DNA of 64,000 nucleotides, taken from CAJCIS01 sp965276755. Its GTDB lineage: Bacteria > Pseudomonadota > Alphaproteobacteria > Acetobacterales > Acetobacteraceae. Below, piece by piece: positions 8,068 through 16,578 of this stretch. The stretch is taken from the NCBI GenBank assembly GCA_965276755.1, contig OZ255625.1:3410001-3474000 (forward strand), given 5' to 3'. Every line of letters starts with the position of its first letter. Position 1 is the first letter of the stretch. The translations under genes were made by a program, and so were the position numbers. The notes below the pieces were generated by a model that was not told the DNA's origin, ran no database searches, and saw nothing but the letters and a program-made list of their open reading frames with translations.

Positions 8068-9342
8068 TTAGTCCTGCACTAGCAGCCCCCGCGCCGCGTT
8101 AAGCGCTGCCGCAGCCGTAGCGCGGCGATAATCCCACATGCCACCATCAGGCGGCTCCAAAATCACCATCGCCGCATTCGCCTCGAACACCATCACCGCG
8201 CCGTCCGGCGCCAGCGCGAAATCCACGCCGGCATAATCCAGCCCCAGCACGCGCCCAATCTCGGCCAGTGCCGCCATCGCGCGCGCACCCAGAAACGCCG
8301 GCATGTCGTCCAAAAAGCGCGCCTCCTCAGCCCGGTGCGCCGCATCGCCTGCCATGTCCGCGGCAAAATAATGCACCTTCCATGTGCGGCAGACGGCCCA
8401 ATGCAGCGGGTAGAGCACCCCGCCCAGGATCATCACGCGCCCCTTGCGCCAGGCCCCATCCGCTCCGCGCGCATCGAGGCACTCCATCACCAGCACGTTC
8501 TGCCCTGGCAACGCGGCCGCCGCGGCGGCCAGCTCGCCCGGCCCGTCCACGCGCACGAAATGAAGCCCGGTGTGAAAGCCGGGCGCGCGCAGCAGCACGG
8601 GCCAGCCGAGGCCCAGCGCCTCCAGCCGGCCGGCTGTCACGGTTGCGCGGGGCAGCGTGGCCATGCGCGGACAGACCACGCCGGCCATCGCGGCGAGGCG
8701 GCGCGCATTCTCAACCCGCCCGGTGCGCGCCACGGCATCGGGCGGGTTGATCACCGGTGCGGTGGTGCGCACCACGAGCGCACAGGCCGCCAGCAGGGCA
8801 GGGCCACACAGATCGGCGTCCCCGATCGCGTTGAAGACCAGGTCGTGCGGCGGCAGCTCGTGGGCGGGCGTGAAGAACTCCATGGCCACGGCTGCCACGG
8901 CGAAAACCTTATCATCGAGCAATTGTCGCGCGCGCAAATTGCCGCCGAGAATCGAGATCAGCAGCAGCACCCGCACGGGTGGGGCGGCGCCGAGATAGGC
9001 CCAATGGTTGAACACGCGCTTGGTATAGCCGGCGCGCCAATGGGCCCAGGCTGCGCGGGTGTCGCCGCGCGCGGCGCAGAGATTGCCCAGGCCCTGGTGG
9101 GCTTCGGGATAGCCGGGCTGCACCGCCAGCGCTGCGTGGTAGTACTGCCAGGCGGCCTCGGGCTCGCCAGCTTCGTGCAGGAGGTTGGCCAGGCCGACAT
9201 GGCCGGCCGGGTCGTCAGGGTGGCAGGCGCAAAGCTGGCGATAGACGGTTTGTGCCGCGCTGCGTGCGCCGGTGCGGCTCAGCAGCGCGCCGAGCCCAAG
9301 CAGCGCCGGCGCGGATGTAGGATTTATTTTTAGAGCAGCCAT
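8068..9342 (-). CDS. TPR protein with C-terminal ATP-grasp-like domain
   Basis: A 424-residue protein. Residues 1-110 are tetratricopeptide repeats (ALLGLGALLSRTG, GLANLLHEAGEPEAAWQYY, GLGNLCAARGDTRAAW). Residues about 130-420 look like an ATP-grasp fold, with GWPVLLRAPGFHTG as the nucleotide loop, LDYAGVDFALAPDG and VMVFEANAAM near the end, as in glutathione-synthetase/RimK-type ligases. Substrate unknown. The ATG at 9342 has no strong ribosome site, and the frame stays open upstream with TPR-like residues (FRPARDYMAALKINP) until it runs into a family A half repeat. The gene may have lost its original 5' end to that element. Confidence 0.65.
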   Translation of the reverse strand: MAALKINPTSAPALLGLGALLSRTGARSAAQTVYRQLCACHPDDPAGHVGLANLLHEAGEPEAAWQYYHAALAVQPGYPEAHQGLGNLCAARGDTRAAWAHWRAGYTKRVFNHWAYLGAAPPVRVLLLISILGGNLRARQLLDDKVFAVAAVAMEFFTPAHELPPHDLVFNAIGDADLCGPALLAACALVVRTTAPVINPPDAVARTGRVENARRLAAMAGVVCPRMATLPRATVTAGRLEALGLGWPVLLRAPGFHTGLHFVRVDGPGELAAAAAALPGQNVLVMECLDARGADGAWRKGRVMILGGVLYPLHWAVCRTWKVHYFAADMAGDAAHRAEEARFLDDMPAFLGARAMAALAEIGRVLGLDYAGVDFALAPDGAVMVFEANAAMVILEPPDGGMWDYRRATAAAALNAARGLLVQD

Positions 9343-9358
9343 GTAGTCGCGCGCCGGC

Positions 9359-9559
9359 CTAAAAAGAAGACGGGGGGTCTGGGGGGAATGGCTCATTCCC
9401 CCCAGTCTTTTGCCTAAGTCTTGCCTTCTTCTTTACAGCCTCCTGCTGAGGCTCAGTCATCTGAGACCACCCGCCAATTTCCTCCAAAGTCCGCCCGCAC
9501 CCGGCGCAAAACGCCCCGTCCATCAAGCAAACCCCCGTGCAGGGCGAGGTAACGCTCAC
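9359..9559 (-). CDS. DUF1289 family cysteine-rich small protein
   Basis: A 66-residue protein with the DUF1289 signature: SPCTGVCLMDGAFCAGCGRT, then EIGGW. Four closely spaced cysteines suggest metal binding. The GTG at 9559 overlaps the stop of the haloacid dehalogenase gene (GTGA), so the two are translationally coupled. About 14 C-terminal residues (from roughly 53 on) are encoded by the family A half repeat at 9369-9405, beyond the usual family end, and translation stops just past it. I take this as a repeat captured as a C-terminal extension. Confidence 0.75.
   Translation of the reverse strand: MSVTSPCTGVCLMDGAFCAGCGRTLEEIGGWSQMTEPQQEAVKKKARLRQKTGGNEPFPPDPPSSF
9369..9405. repeat. Family A repeat, single arm
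   Basis: One arm only (GACGGGGGGTCTGGGGGG, then AATGGCTCATTCCCCCCAG), with compensating changes on both sides of the hairpin (GGAATG/CATTCC instead of GGATGG/CATCTCC). It codes for the C-terminus of the DUF1289 protein on the minus strand. Confidence 0.85.
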
Positions 9560-10290
9560 AGCCCGAGTCTGGCGGCGAGTACCGCGAAATCCGAGACCAC
9601 CAAGTCCCATCCGCCGTCTTCGGGCGTGCGCGCGCTGTCCGGCCCATTTTCCAGCGGCCGTGGCACGAGGCATGTCGCGAACCCGCAAGTGCGTGCCGCT
9701 GAGAGGTCGGGCGGGTGGGCGGCGACCAGGCAGATTTGCGCAGGCGCGAGCGCCAATGTCTCGGCCGTGCGCAGGTAGGCCTCGGGCGCGGGCTTGTAGG
9801 CCTGTGCCACTTCGGCGCCAAGGATCGCGTCCCAGGCCAGGCCGCCGTGGCGCGCCAGGTCGATCATCAGGCGGATGTTGCCGTTGGAAAGGGGTGCCGT
9901 GATGTAGCGCGCGCGCAGCCGGGCCAGCCCTGCGGCGGCATCGGGCCACGGGTCGAGGCGGTGCCAGGCGAGATTGAGCGCGTCGATTTCGGCCGGCGGC
10001 ACAGCGGCGGGGTCGATGCCGAAATCGGGCAGGGTGGCAACGAGGTTTTCGCGATGCAGCACGTCCAGGCGCACGAAGGGGCGGCGGCCCTCGCGCACGT
10101 CGGCCATTGCCGGCAAATAGCGGCGGCGCCAGGCGTCGGCGAAGGCGTGGGCCTGGCTGCTTGCGGCGCCGTGGCGTGCGAGGAATGGTCCCGCTTCACG
10201 CGCCACGCCGCTGCGCCAATCGACCACCGTGCCGAATACGTCGAAGACCAGCGCTAGCACGCCTTGCAGGACCTTGGCTTCAGCGCTCAT
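9556..10290 (-). CDS. Haloacid dehalogenase, type II (L-2-haloacid dehalogenase-like)
   Basis: A 244-residue HAD hydrolase. The nucleophile is Asp17 in FDVFGTVVDWR, the start typical of type II L-2-haloacid dehalogenases. The conserved SNGN motif (APLSNGNIRLM), a lysine in AQAYKPAPEAY and a C-terminal DLVVSDF are present. It would hydrolyse the C-halogen bond of short 2-haloacids or a related ester; substrate is not readable from sequence. It ends overlapping the DUF1289 gene and starts 11 bases into the end of the aspartyl protease gene, so all three are one minus-strand unit. Confidence 0.85.
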   Translation of the reverse strand: MSAEAKVLQGVLALVFDVFGTVVDWRSGVAREAGPFLARHGAASSQAHAFADAWRRRYLPAMADVREGRRPFVRLDVLHRENLVATLPDFGIDPAAVPPAEIDALNLAWHRLDPWPDAAAGLARLRARYITAPLSNGNIRLMIDLARHGGLAWDAILGAEVAQAYKPAPEAYLRTAETLALAPAQICLVAAHPPDLSAARTCGFATCLVPRPLENGPDSARTPEDGGWDLVVSDFAVLAARLGL

Positions 10291-12067
10291 GCAAAAGGTC
10301 GCGCAGAATCAGCTTGTGGGTATGCGGGTGAGTGGCGGCTACGGCCGTCTCCAACGTCACGGCTGTGCCGGGAGGCTGCTTGAAGAGCGCGTTTGCATCC
10401 GCGCGTGACAGCAGCCGCGCGGCCTTACCTGCAATGGCGTCGATCACATCGCCTTTTGTCACGCCTGCTTGCGCGCCCGGCGCGCCATCTATGACCGACT
10501 TCACGGTGAACCTGCCATCGGGCGTCTTGTCCAGCAGCAAGCCTGATCTGTTGAAGGGAACAGCTCGCGCTCCAGGAAGTTCATCCAACCAGACCACGTT
10601 GCGCGCGTAATCATACACGGTATTGAACCTCGACAGAAATGGCTCCCCCAGCACAGCGGCCACGGAGCGTGTATATTCCGAGCCTCGCAAAGCTGGCCCG
10701 AAGGCGCTCAACGTCTCGCCCGCAAATCGCTCGGTTCCAATCTGGATGGTGCCCATTCCATAGCCCACGCCGTCCCCGAATGACACGGGCAATGCCACGC
10801 TCGCCACGCCGGAGTGTTGGGCCCAGAAATCCTCGACGATGGTGGCGCCGGCGTTGCCCGTATCGAGCATCAGCGTGCCCGGGCTCGCTTCTATTTTACC
10901 TTCGATCAACGGCGCATCTTCGTCGAACAGCAAAGGCATGCGCTGGCCTGCAGGTTGCGGGTAATCCTCGCCGCGCAGACGCAGGGTGAGCATTTTGCGG
11001 CGGCGGTCCAGCCCCACGGTGAAGCGCTCGAACAATTCGAGCCCGAGTATCCCGGCGCGCGGCGAAAGCGGGCCGCGGTCGTTTGCCTGCGCGCTGAGTG
11101 GCAGGATTTTAGCCATCTGGTTTGACATGACAGCCTGGCCGATCTTCACCTCCGAGACGCGCGCAAATCCGACATGCATCACCGCTTCGCCCGCGCCTGT
11201 TGAACTGAAGGACCCTTTGGGGGCCAGGCCGATGGCCGCGGCGGTCTGCTCACCAAGGATGAAATGGCCCCCTGCGTCCAACTCGAAAGTAAAAGGGCCG
11301 TGGCCATTGAGCCAAACCGGAATGTAGATGCGCGTGCGATGATCGTCCTCATACGCAATGTCGGCCGTATGCCGCGCGCCGAGAATGGCCGCATCCTGCG
11401 GCTGGGGTGGACGAGCAAAATCATCCTGGCGCGCGCGTGCCCGGGTTGTTATCGAGGAAGCCTGGAACACCGTCTCGCTTTCTTGTTCGATATACTCGTC
11501 GCGTTCGCGGAATGGTAGGCGCGGGCCGCCAGCAGCCTTCCGCCAATCGCTGAAATGGCGTACCAGGCGAGATTCCGCTTGTTGCTGCGCTGCCCGGTCC
11601 AGTTGACCATTTGCCTCGTCATACCAGAGTTCGATCGGCGCGCCACCAGCGGGCGTTTCCTGCCAGACGGCGAAATGCCGTGCACCCTCGACCTTCGTGC
11701 CGACAAAAACCTGGTCTGCAACGCCAGGCGCCAGACAATCCATGCGGCCATCCAACCAGGCTTGGGAGACGCTGAGCGCACGGGCGAATGGCGAATTCAG
11801 ATCGTGAACGGCACCCGAGACGTCCTGCGACCAGGCGAGTTTTCCATCGAAACCCTCTCCGCGGGCAAGCTCGCCCAGCTTGATCATCTCGAACATGCGC
11901 CCGGTTCCGGCCTCCGTGCGGCGGACAAAGTTGCCGGTGGAGCCGTCTTCGGTTACCGAGCCGCTTATTTCGGCGACACCGGCGGCGCGGCCGTCGCAGG
12001 CCGGTTGCGCGGCGAAGAGGGGAAGCCATACGAAGCAAAGCAGGGCGACAAGCAGCGATAACGGCAT
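10280..12067 (-). CDS. Exported retropepsin-like aspartyl protease with PDZ domain
   Basis: A 595-residue exported protein: signal peptide about 1-20 (MPLSLLVALLCFVWLPLFAA), an N-terminal region of about 220 residues, two retropepsin-like halves and a C-terminal PDZ domain (about 515-590, VKSVIDGAPGAQAGVTKGDVI). The second active-site motif is intact (LMLDTGNAG, Asp402). The first reads FELDAGGHFIL (Asp264), an Ala where DTG/DSG is usual. The ATG at 12067 follows AAGGATCG and gives a clean signal peptide. Substrate unknown. The altered first triad leaves its proteolytic activity open. Confidence 0.75.
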   Translation of the reverse strand: MPLSLLVALLCFVWLPLFAAQPACDGRAAGVAEISGSVTEDGSTGNFVRRTEAGTGRMFEMIKLGELARGEGFDGKLAWSQDVSGAVHDLNSPFARALSVSQAWLDGRMDCLAPGVADQVFVGTKVEGARHFAVWQETPAGGAPIELWYDEANGQLDRAAQQQAESRLVRHFSDWRKAAGGPRLPFRERDEYIEQESETVFQASSITTRARARQDDFARPPQPQDAAILGARHTADIAYEDDHRTRIYIPVWLNGHGPFTFELDAGGHFILGEQTAAAIGLAPKGSFSSTGAGEAVMHVGFARVSEVKIGQAVMSNQMAKILPLSAQANDRGPLSPRAGILGLELFERFTVGLDRRRKMLTLRLRGEDYPQPAGQRMPLLFDEDAPLIEGKIEASPGTLMLDTGNAGATIVEDFWAQHSGVASVALPVSFGDGVGYGMGTIQIGTERFAGETLSAFGPALRGSEYTRSVAAVLGEPFLSRFNTVYDYARNVVWLDELPGARAVPFNRSGLLLDKTPDGRFTVKSVIDGAPGAQAGVTKGDVIDAIAGKAARLLSRADANALFKQPPGTAVTLETAVAATHPHTHKLILRDLLHER

Positions 12068-12199
12068 TGAACGGGCGATCCTTGCACTTATGATCCCACC
12101 CTGTAACACCCGCGTGAGCAGGCAAACAAAGCGCAGACCCCAAGTGTTGTCCGCACGGCACGCTGCGCGACGCGGCCAAGCACAACGGAGACGCACATC

Positions 12200-12724
12200 A
12201 TGGACGGCGACGCACAGGGCAACACACTGCACGAAATCTACCATACCGGCATACGCAACCTGCACGCCCTTGAGCAGACCGCGATCGAACTGACCGAACG
12301 CCAGGTGGAGCGGCTGGAGCATTATCCGGAAATGAAGGCGCGCCTGTCCAGCCACCACACGGAGTCTCAGGAGCAGTCGCGCCGGCTTGAGGCCATCATG
12401 TCGCGCCACCAGATCTCACCCGATGCACTGAAAACGACCGCGGCCTCGGTCATGGGCAATGTCGCCGCCGCGTTGCACGTGGCGCCCCGGGACGAGATCT
12501 TGAAAAACACTTTCGCCAACTATGCCTTCGAGCATCAGGAGATCGCGGCTTACACCAGTTTGATCGCCATGGCCGAGCAGATTGGCGACACAGCGTCCAT
12601 GCCATCACTGAAGCAATCCTTGGCCGAAGAGCAGGCAATGGCTGACTTCATCCGCGGGCAGATCGTGCCGACGACGACACGGTACATGGAGCTGACGCGG
12701 GCTGGAATGGTTGCCGGAAAGTAG
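12200..12724 (+). CDS. YciE/YciF-type ferritin-like protein (DUF892)
   Basis: A 174-residue all-helical protein with the DUF892 pattern: LHEIYHTGIRNLHALEQTAIELTE at the start, HHTESQEQSRRLEAIM in helix two, and FEHQEIAAYTSLIAMAEQIG in helix three. Carboxylate/histidine pairs (H..E, E..H) would form a di-iron site as in ferritin-like proteins; the family is stress-associated. GGAGA precedes the ATG. It is divergent from the aspartyl protease with about 130 bases between them, which should hold both promoters. Confidence 0.82.
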   Translation: MDGDAQGNTLHEIYHTGIRNLHALEQTAIELTERQVERLEHYPEMKARLSSHHTESQEQSRRLEAIMSRHQISPDALKTTAASVMGNVAAALHVAPRDEILKNTFANYAFEHQEIAAYTSLIAMAEQIGDTASMPSLKQSLAEEQAMADFIRGQIVPTTTRYMELTRAGMVAGK

Positions 12725-12739
12725 GCAAAGCAAGGGGCA

Positions 12740-15148
12740 ATGACACCCCCTTCATCATCCAGGCAAAACCTCAAAATGGACGGGGAATCTGGGGGGGATG
12801 GCACATCTCCCCCAGCTTCTCCCCGCCCTCATATCAGGCGCTGGCTGATCGGCGCGGGATTGATCCTGGCGATTCCCGCCGCCGCGCTAGGCTACGGCCT
12901 GGCCATTCTCCTGGCGAGCCGTCCAGCCTTGACCGGATCAGTCCCGCTGGCCGGCCTGGGCGCGCCGGTCGAGGCTGCGCGCGATGCGGCAGGCGTGCCG
13001 ACGCTGACCGCCGCCTCTCGGCCGGACATGGCGCGCGCACTAGGCTTTGTGCACGCGCAGGAACGCTTCTTCCAGATGGACCTGCTGCGCCGCGCCGGCG
13101 CGGGCGAACTCAGCGCGCTCGTCGGCCCGGCAGCGCTGTCGGTTGATCGAACCAGGCGTGTTCATCGCTTTCGCGCCCGCGCCCAGGCTGTGCTGAACGC
13201 CATGCCTGCGGGAGATCGCGCGTTGCTGGAGGCCTATGCCGCCGGGGTGAATGCAGGCCTGGCGGCACTCGGCCACGCCCCATGGGAATACACGCTGCTG
13301 CGCGTGGCGCCCCAACAATGGACGCCGGCCGATAGCGTGCTGACCGTGGATGCGATGTATTTCGACCTGCAGGATGCCGACCCGGACGACCAGTTGCAGT
13401 CTGCCGCGGCGATTGCCCGCCTTGGGCCCGGCATGGCGGCGTTCCTCTACCCGAACGGCGTGCCCGCTGACGCGCCGCTGGATGGATCGCATTTGCCAGA
13501 GCCCGCCATGCCGGACCATCCGGCCGATGGTGGCGCGGCACCCGTCCGTGCCGTCGCACCGCCGCCCGCACCAGGGTCAAACAATTTTGCCGTTGGCGGG
13601 CGCCTGAGTACGACCGGCGCTGCCATTGTCGAGAACGACATGCACCTGGCGTTGCGCGTGCCCAATATCTGGTATCGCGCGCGGCTGGTGCTGCCGGGCG
13701 TGCTGGACATTGTTGGTGTGACCTTGCCGGGCGTGCCGTTCGTGGTGGTCGGCAGCAACACGCATGTCGCCTGGGCTTTTACCAACAGCTACATCGAATC
13801 CGGCGATGCCGTGGTGATCGAGCGCGTGCCCGGTGCGGCGGACAGCTACCGCACGCCGGGCGGGCCGCGGCGCATCGAGACGCGGATCGAGAAAATCTGC
13901 GTGGCAGGCGCCGCGTGCGAGGATCTGGCCGTGCGCGAGACGATCTGGGGCCCCATCATGGGCCAGGACGCGCAAGGCCGCTCCGTCGCGTGGCGCTGGA
14001 TGGCTCATGACGACAACGACGTAGGCATCGCCGGCTTTATGGGCCTGGAGCGCGCGGCCAATGTGCGCGAAGCGCTGGATGCGGCGCATACCGCGCGCAT
14101 GCCCGACCAGAATTTCGTGGTGGGCGATGCGGCGGGGCACATCGCCTGGACGATCATCGGCCAGGTGCCGCGTCGCGCCGGGTTGAACGACCAGTTGCCG
14201 CAGAGTTGGGCCGATGGCACGCATGGCTGGCGCGGCTATCTGGCGCCGGGCGAAATCCCTGAAATCATCGATCCGCCGGACGGCCGGCTGTGGTCGGCCA
14301 ATGCGCGCATGGTGGGCGGTGCGGCCTACGACATTCTGGGCAATGGCGGCTATGCCGGCCCCGATCGCGCGCGCGCCATCCATGACGATCTTTTTGCGCG
14401 CGATCGTTTCGACGAGGCCGGCTTGCTTGCCGTTGCCACCGACACGCGCGCCCATGTGCTGGACCCGTGGCAGGCGCTGCTGTTGCAGGCCATCGACGCG
14501 CATTCCGGTGGCGGGCTTGCGCGTCTGCGTCCCTACGTGGCCGATTGGGGCGGCAGGGCCGAACCCGCGTCTGTCGGCTACAGGCTGGTGCGCGATTTCC
14601 GTGCAGGGGCCATCCAGCGCATCTATGCCGGACTTGGCGCGGCCGAGGTTGGGCCGGGTGGCGCCGTGGCAATCGGGCGCAACCCCGATTGGCCGAGCCT
14701 GCGTTTGCTCGCGGCGCAGCCTCCGCCGCTGGTGCCGCCGCCGTTCCACGATTGGGCCGGGCTGATCGATGCCGCGGCCATGGAAGCGGCGCATGGCGCA
14801 GGCGAGGATATTGCGCATTATACCTGGGGCGCGCGTAACCACACCGGCATAGGCCATCCTCTCGCGCGCGCCGTGCCCGGCCTGGCTTGGCTGACCGATC
14901 CGCCCGACGTTGAAATTGCCGGCGATATTTTCGTGCCGCGTGTTGCGGTGCCTGGATTTGGGTCTTCGGAGCGCATTATTGTCAGCCCCGGGCACGAGGA
15001 TCGCGCAATTTTCAATATGCCGGCGGGGCAGGCGGGCAATCCGCTTTCGCCGTATTATGGGGCGGGTGAGGCGGCTTGGGTCGGCGGTGCGGGGACGCCG
15101 CTTTTGCCTGGGATGGTCAAGTGGCGATTGAGGCTGGTGCCGAAGTAA
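12740..15148 (+). CDS. Penicillin acylase family Ntn hydrolase with repeat-encoded N-terminus
   Basis: An 802-residue precursor of the penicillin G acylase/acyl-homoserine-lactone acylase family. Autocleavage should occur before Ser280 (PGSNNFAVGG), giving alpha and beta chains. Further hallmarks are VHAQERFFQMDLLRR in the alpha part, and HLALRVPNIWYRARL and PGFGSSERIIV in the beta part. A signal anchor (RRWLIGAGLILAIPAAALGYG) lies at about 33-55. The only start upstream of this anchor with a ribosome site is ATG 12740 (AAGGGGCA). Residues about 14-26 are then encoded by a family A half repeat. Substrate cannot be assigned. Confidence 0.85.
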   Translation: MTPPSSSRQNLKMDGESGGDGTSPPASPRPHIRRWLIGAGLILAIPAAALGYGLAILLASRPALTGSVPLAGLGAPVEAARDAAGVPTLTAASRPDMARALGFVHAQERFFQMDLLRRAGAGELSALVGPAALSVDRTRRVHRFRARAQAVLNAMPAGDRALLEAYAAGVNAGLAALGHAPWEYTLLRVAPQQWTPADSVLTVDAMYFDLQDADPDDQLQSAAAIARLGPGMAAFLYPNGVPADAPLDGSHLPEPAMPDHPADGGAAPVRAVAPPPAPGSNNFAVGGRLSTTGAAIVENDMHLALRVPNIWYRARLVLPGVLDIVGVTLPGVPFVVVGSNTHVAWAFTNSYIESGDAVVIERVPGAADSYRTPGGPRRIETRIEKICVAGAACEDLAVRETIWGPIMGQDAQGRSVAWRWMAHDDNDVGIAGFMGLERAANVREALDAAHTARMPDQNFVVGDAAGHIAWTIIGQVPRRAGLNDQLPQSWADGTHGWRGYLAPGEIPEIIDPPDGRLWSANARMVGGAAYDILGNGGYAGPDRARAIHDDLFARDRFDEAGLLAVATDTRAHVLDPWQALLLQAIDAHSGGGLARLRPYVADWGGRAEPASVGYRLVRDFRAGAIQRIYAGLGAAEVGPGGAVAIGRNPDWPSLRLLAAQPPPLVPPPFHDWAGLIDAAAMEAAHGAGEDIAHYTWGARNHTGIGHPLARAVPGLAWLTDPPDVEIAGDIFVPRVAVPGFGSSERIIVSPGHEDRAIFNMPAGQAGNPLSPYYGAGEAAWVGGAGTPLLPGMVKWRLRLVPK
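12779..12816. repeat. Family A repeat, single arm inside a coding region
   Basis: GACGGGGAATCTGGGGGGGA followed by TGGCACATCTCCCCCAGC. It lies in frame within the penicillin acylase gene and encodes ESGGDGTSPPA upstream of the membrane anchor. Confidence 0.88.
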
Positions 15149-15256
15149 GGAAGCAGTCCTTTTTTGAAAAAAAGGACCAAAAAACTTTTATCTTTTTGCG
15201 GTTAAATTGTAAAAGTTCTTTGCTTCTTTCTTTCAAGAAAGAAGACCTTCCTTCCT
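15149..15256. repeat. Family C A/T-rich palindrome, full copy
   Basis: A left arm (GGAAGCAGTCCTTTTTTGAA...GGACCAAAAAACTTTTA) and an inverted right arm (TAAAAGTTCTTTGCTTCTTT...CTTCC) flank a short A/T-rich centre. Each arm holds its own hairpin. It fills the whole space between the acylase stop and the FAD oxidoreductase. Confidence 0.88.
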
Positions 15257-15270
15257 TGACTGGGTGACGT

Positions 15271-16389
15271 TTGACCGAAGACTTCGAATGCGTCATCGCC
15301 GGCGCCGGCGTGGTCGGCATTGCCACCGCGCGCGCCATGGCGCGCCGGGGCCTGCGCGTGCTGCTGCTGGAAGAACTGGCCGCACCCGGCACCGTCACCT
15401 CCGCGCGCAACAGCGGTGTCATTCACGCCGGCCTTTATTACTCGCCGGGCAGCCTTCGGGCGAGGCTTTGCGTCGCCGGACGGCGCGCACTCTACGCCTT
15501 TTGCGCGGCGGCGGGCGTGCCGGCACGCGCCTGCGGCAAGCTGGTCGTGGCCACGGAGGCGGCCGAGGAAGAGGGCTTGCACGCGCTTGCGACACAGGCC
15601 GCGGAAAATGGCGTCGAAGAGCTTGTTCTGTTGAACGCGGCGCAGGTGCGCGCTATCGAACCCGAGCTGCGTTGCACGGCGGCGCTGTGGTCTTCGGTGA
15701 CAGGCATCGTTGACGTGCACGCCTTGATGTTGGCGCTGCTGGCCGATGCCGAGGCGCATGGCGCGTTGCTCGCCACGCATGCCAGGTTGATGTCGGCGAC
15801 GCCATGCCCGGGCGGCTTCACTCTGCGCACTGCCGGTCCGGACGCCACCACACTGACCGCGCGCCTACTGGTGAACGCGGCCGGTCACGGCGCGTGTGCG
15901 CTGGCGCGCGGGATCGAGGGGTTGGACTCCGCACTAGTGCCGCGGGAGCGCCTGTCCAAAGGCAGCTATTTCATGCTGACCGGGCGCTGCCCGTTTTCGC
16001 GGCTGATTTACCCAATGCCCATCCCCGGCGGTGCGGGCGTGCACCTGACGCTCGATCTCGGGGGCCAGGTGCGCTTTGGGCCGGACGTGCAGGCGGTGGA
16101 GGATTTCGACTACAGCGTCGATCCTGCGCGTGCCGAGGTGTTCTACGACGCAATTCGGCGCTACTGGCCCGGTCTGCGCGCCGGCGCATTGCAGCCGGGC
16201 TACGCGGGGATTCGTCCCAAGATCGTGCCCGCCGAGCAGGCGCAGGATTTTGTTATCCAGGGTGAGGCGGTGCACGGGTTGGCGGGTCTGGTCAATCTGT
16301 TCGGGATCGAGAGCCCGGGACTGACTGCGGCGCTGGCGATTGCGGAGGAGGTGTCCACGAGTTTGCTGGGTTATACCAACCGGCATTGA
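15271..16389 (+). CDS. FAD-dependent oxidoreductase, L-2-hydroxyglutarate oxidase (LhgO)-like
   Basis: A 372-residue DAO-family flavoprotein. The FAD-binding GAGVVG is at residues 11-16, followed by a glutamate at the end of strand two (LLLEE). TSARNSGVIHAGLYYSPGS matches the L-2-hydroxyglutarate oxidase group, as does RPKIVPAEQAQDFVI with NLFGIESPGLTAAL at the C-terminus. It would oxidise a 2-hydroxyacid with electron transfer to quinone or oxygen. An in-frame TGA at 15265 rules out longer versions, so the TTG at 15271, just after the family C repeat, is the likely start. Confidence 0.82.
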   Translation: MTEDFECVIAGAGVVGIATARAMARRGLRVLLLEELAAPGTVTSARNSGVIHAGLYYSPGSLRARLCVAGRRALYAFCAAAGVPARACGKLVVATEAAEEEGLHALATQAAENGVEELVLLNAAQVRAIEPELRCTAALWSSVTGIVDVHALMLALLADAEAHGALLATHARLMSATPCPGGFTLRTAGPDATTLTARLLVNAAGHGACALARGIEGLDSALVPRERLSKGSYFMLTGRCPFSRLIYPMPIPGGAGVHLTLDLGGQVRFGPDVQAVEDFDYSVDPARAEVFYDAIRRYWPGLRAGALQPGYAGIRPKIVPAEQAQDFVIQGEAVHGLAGLVNLFGIESPGLTAALAIAEEVSTSLLGYTNRH

Positions 16390-16418
16390 GACTCACCCCT
16401 AGCAACCAAGAAAAAAGT

Positions 16419-16535
16419 TGGGGGAGATGTGGCTGACGTATACGTCAGCCCCCCCCCCAAACCCCCCGTCATTTATTTAGGACTCGCCCTAAATGAAGAC
16501 GGGGGGTCTGGTGGGGCAGGCACTGCTCCCCCAGC
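16419..16535. repeat. Family A palindrome, full copy with a perfect 20-bp inner palindrome
   Basis: The left arm carries GGCTGACGTATACGTCAGCC (16431-16450), a perfect palindrome, in place of the usual GCCAT tract. The right arm has a variant hairpin (GGGGCAGGCACTGCTCCCCC) instead of GGGGGGATGGCACATCTCCC. It lies 3' of the FAD oxidoreductase, whose gene converges with the lipoprotein gene. Confidence 0.9.
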
Positions 16536-16578
16536 TTTCTTGAGAGTCAATTTTTCTGCTGATTGGTATTAATCATCA

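Noticed and set aside
13577..14995. 472-residue minus-strand frame opposite the penicillin acylase
   Set aside because: Antisense shadow; no motif, and the plus-strand gene has the catalytic GSNN site.
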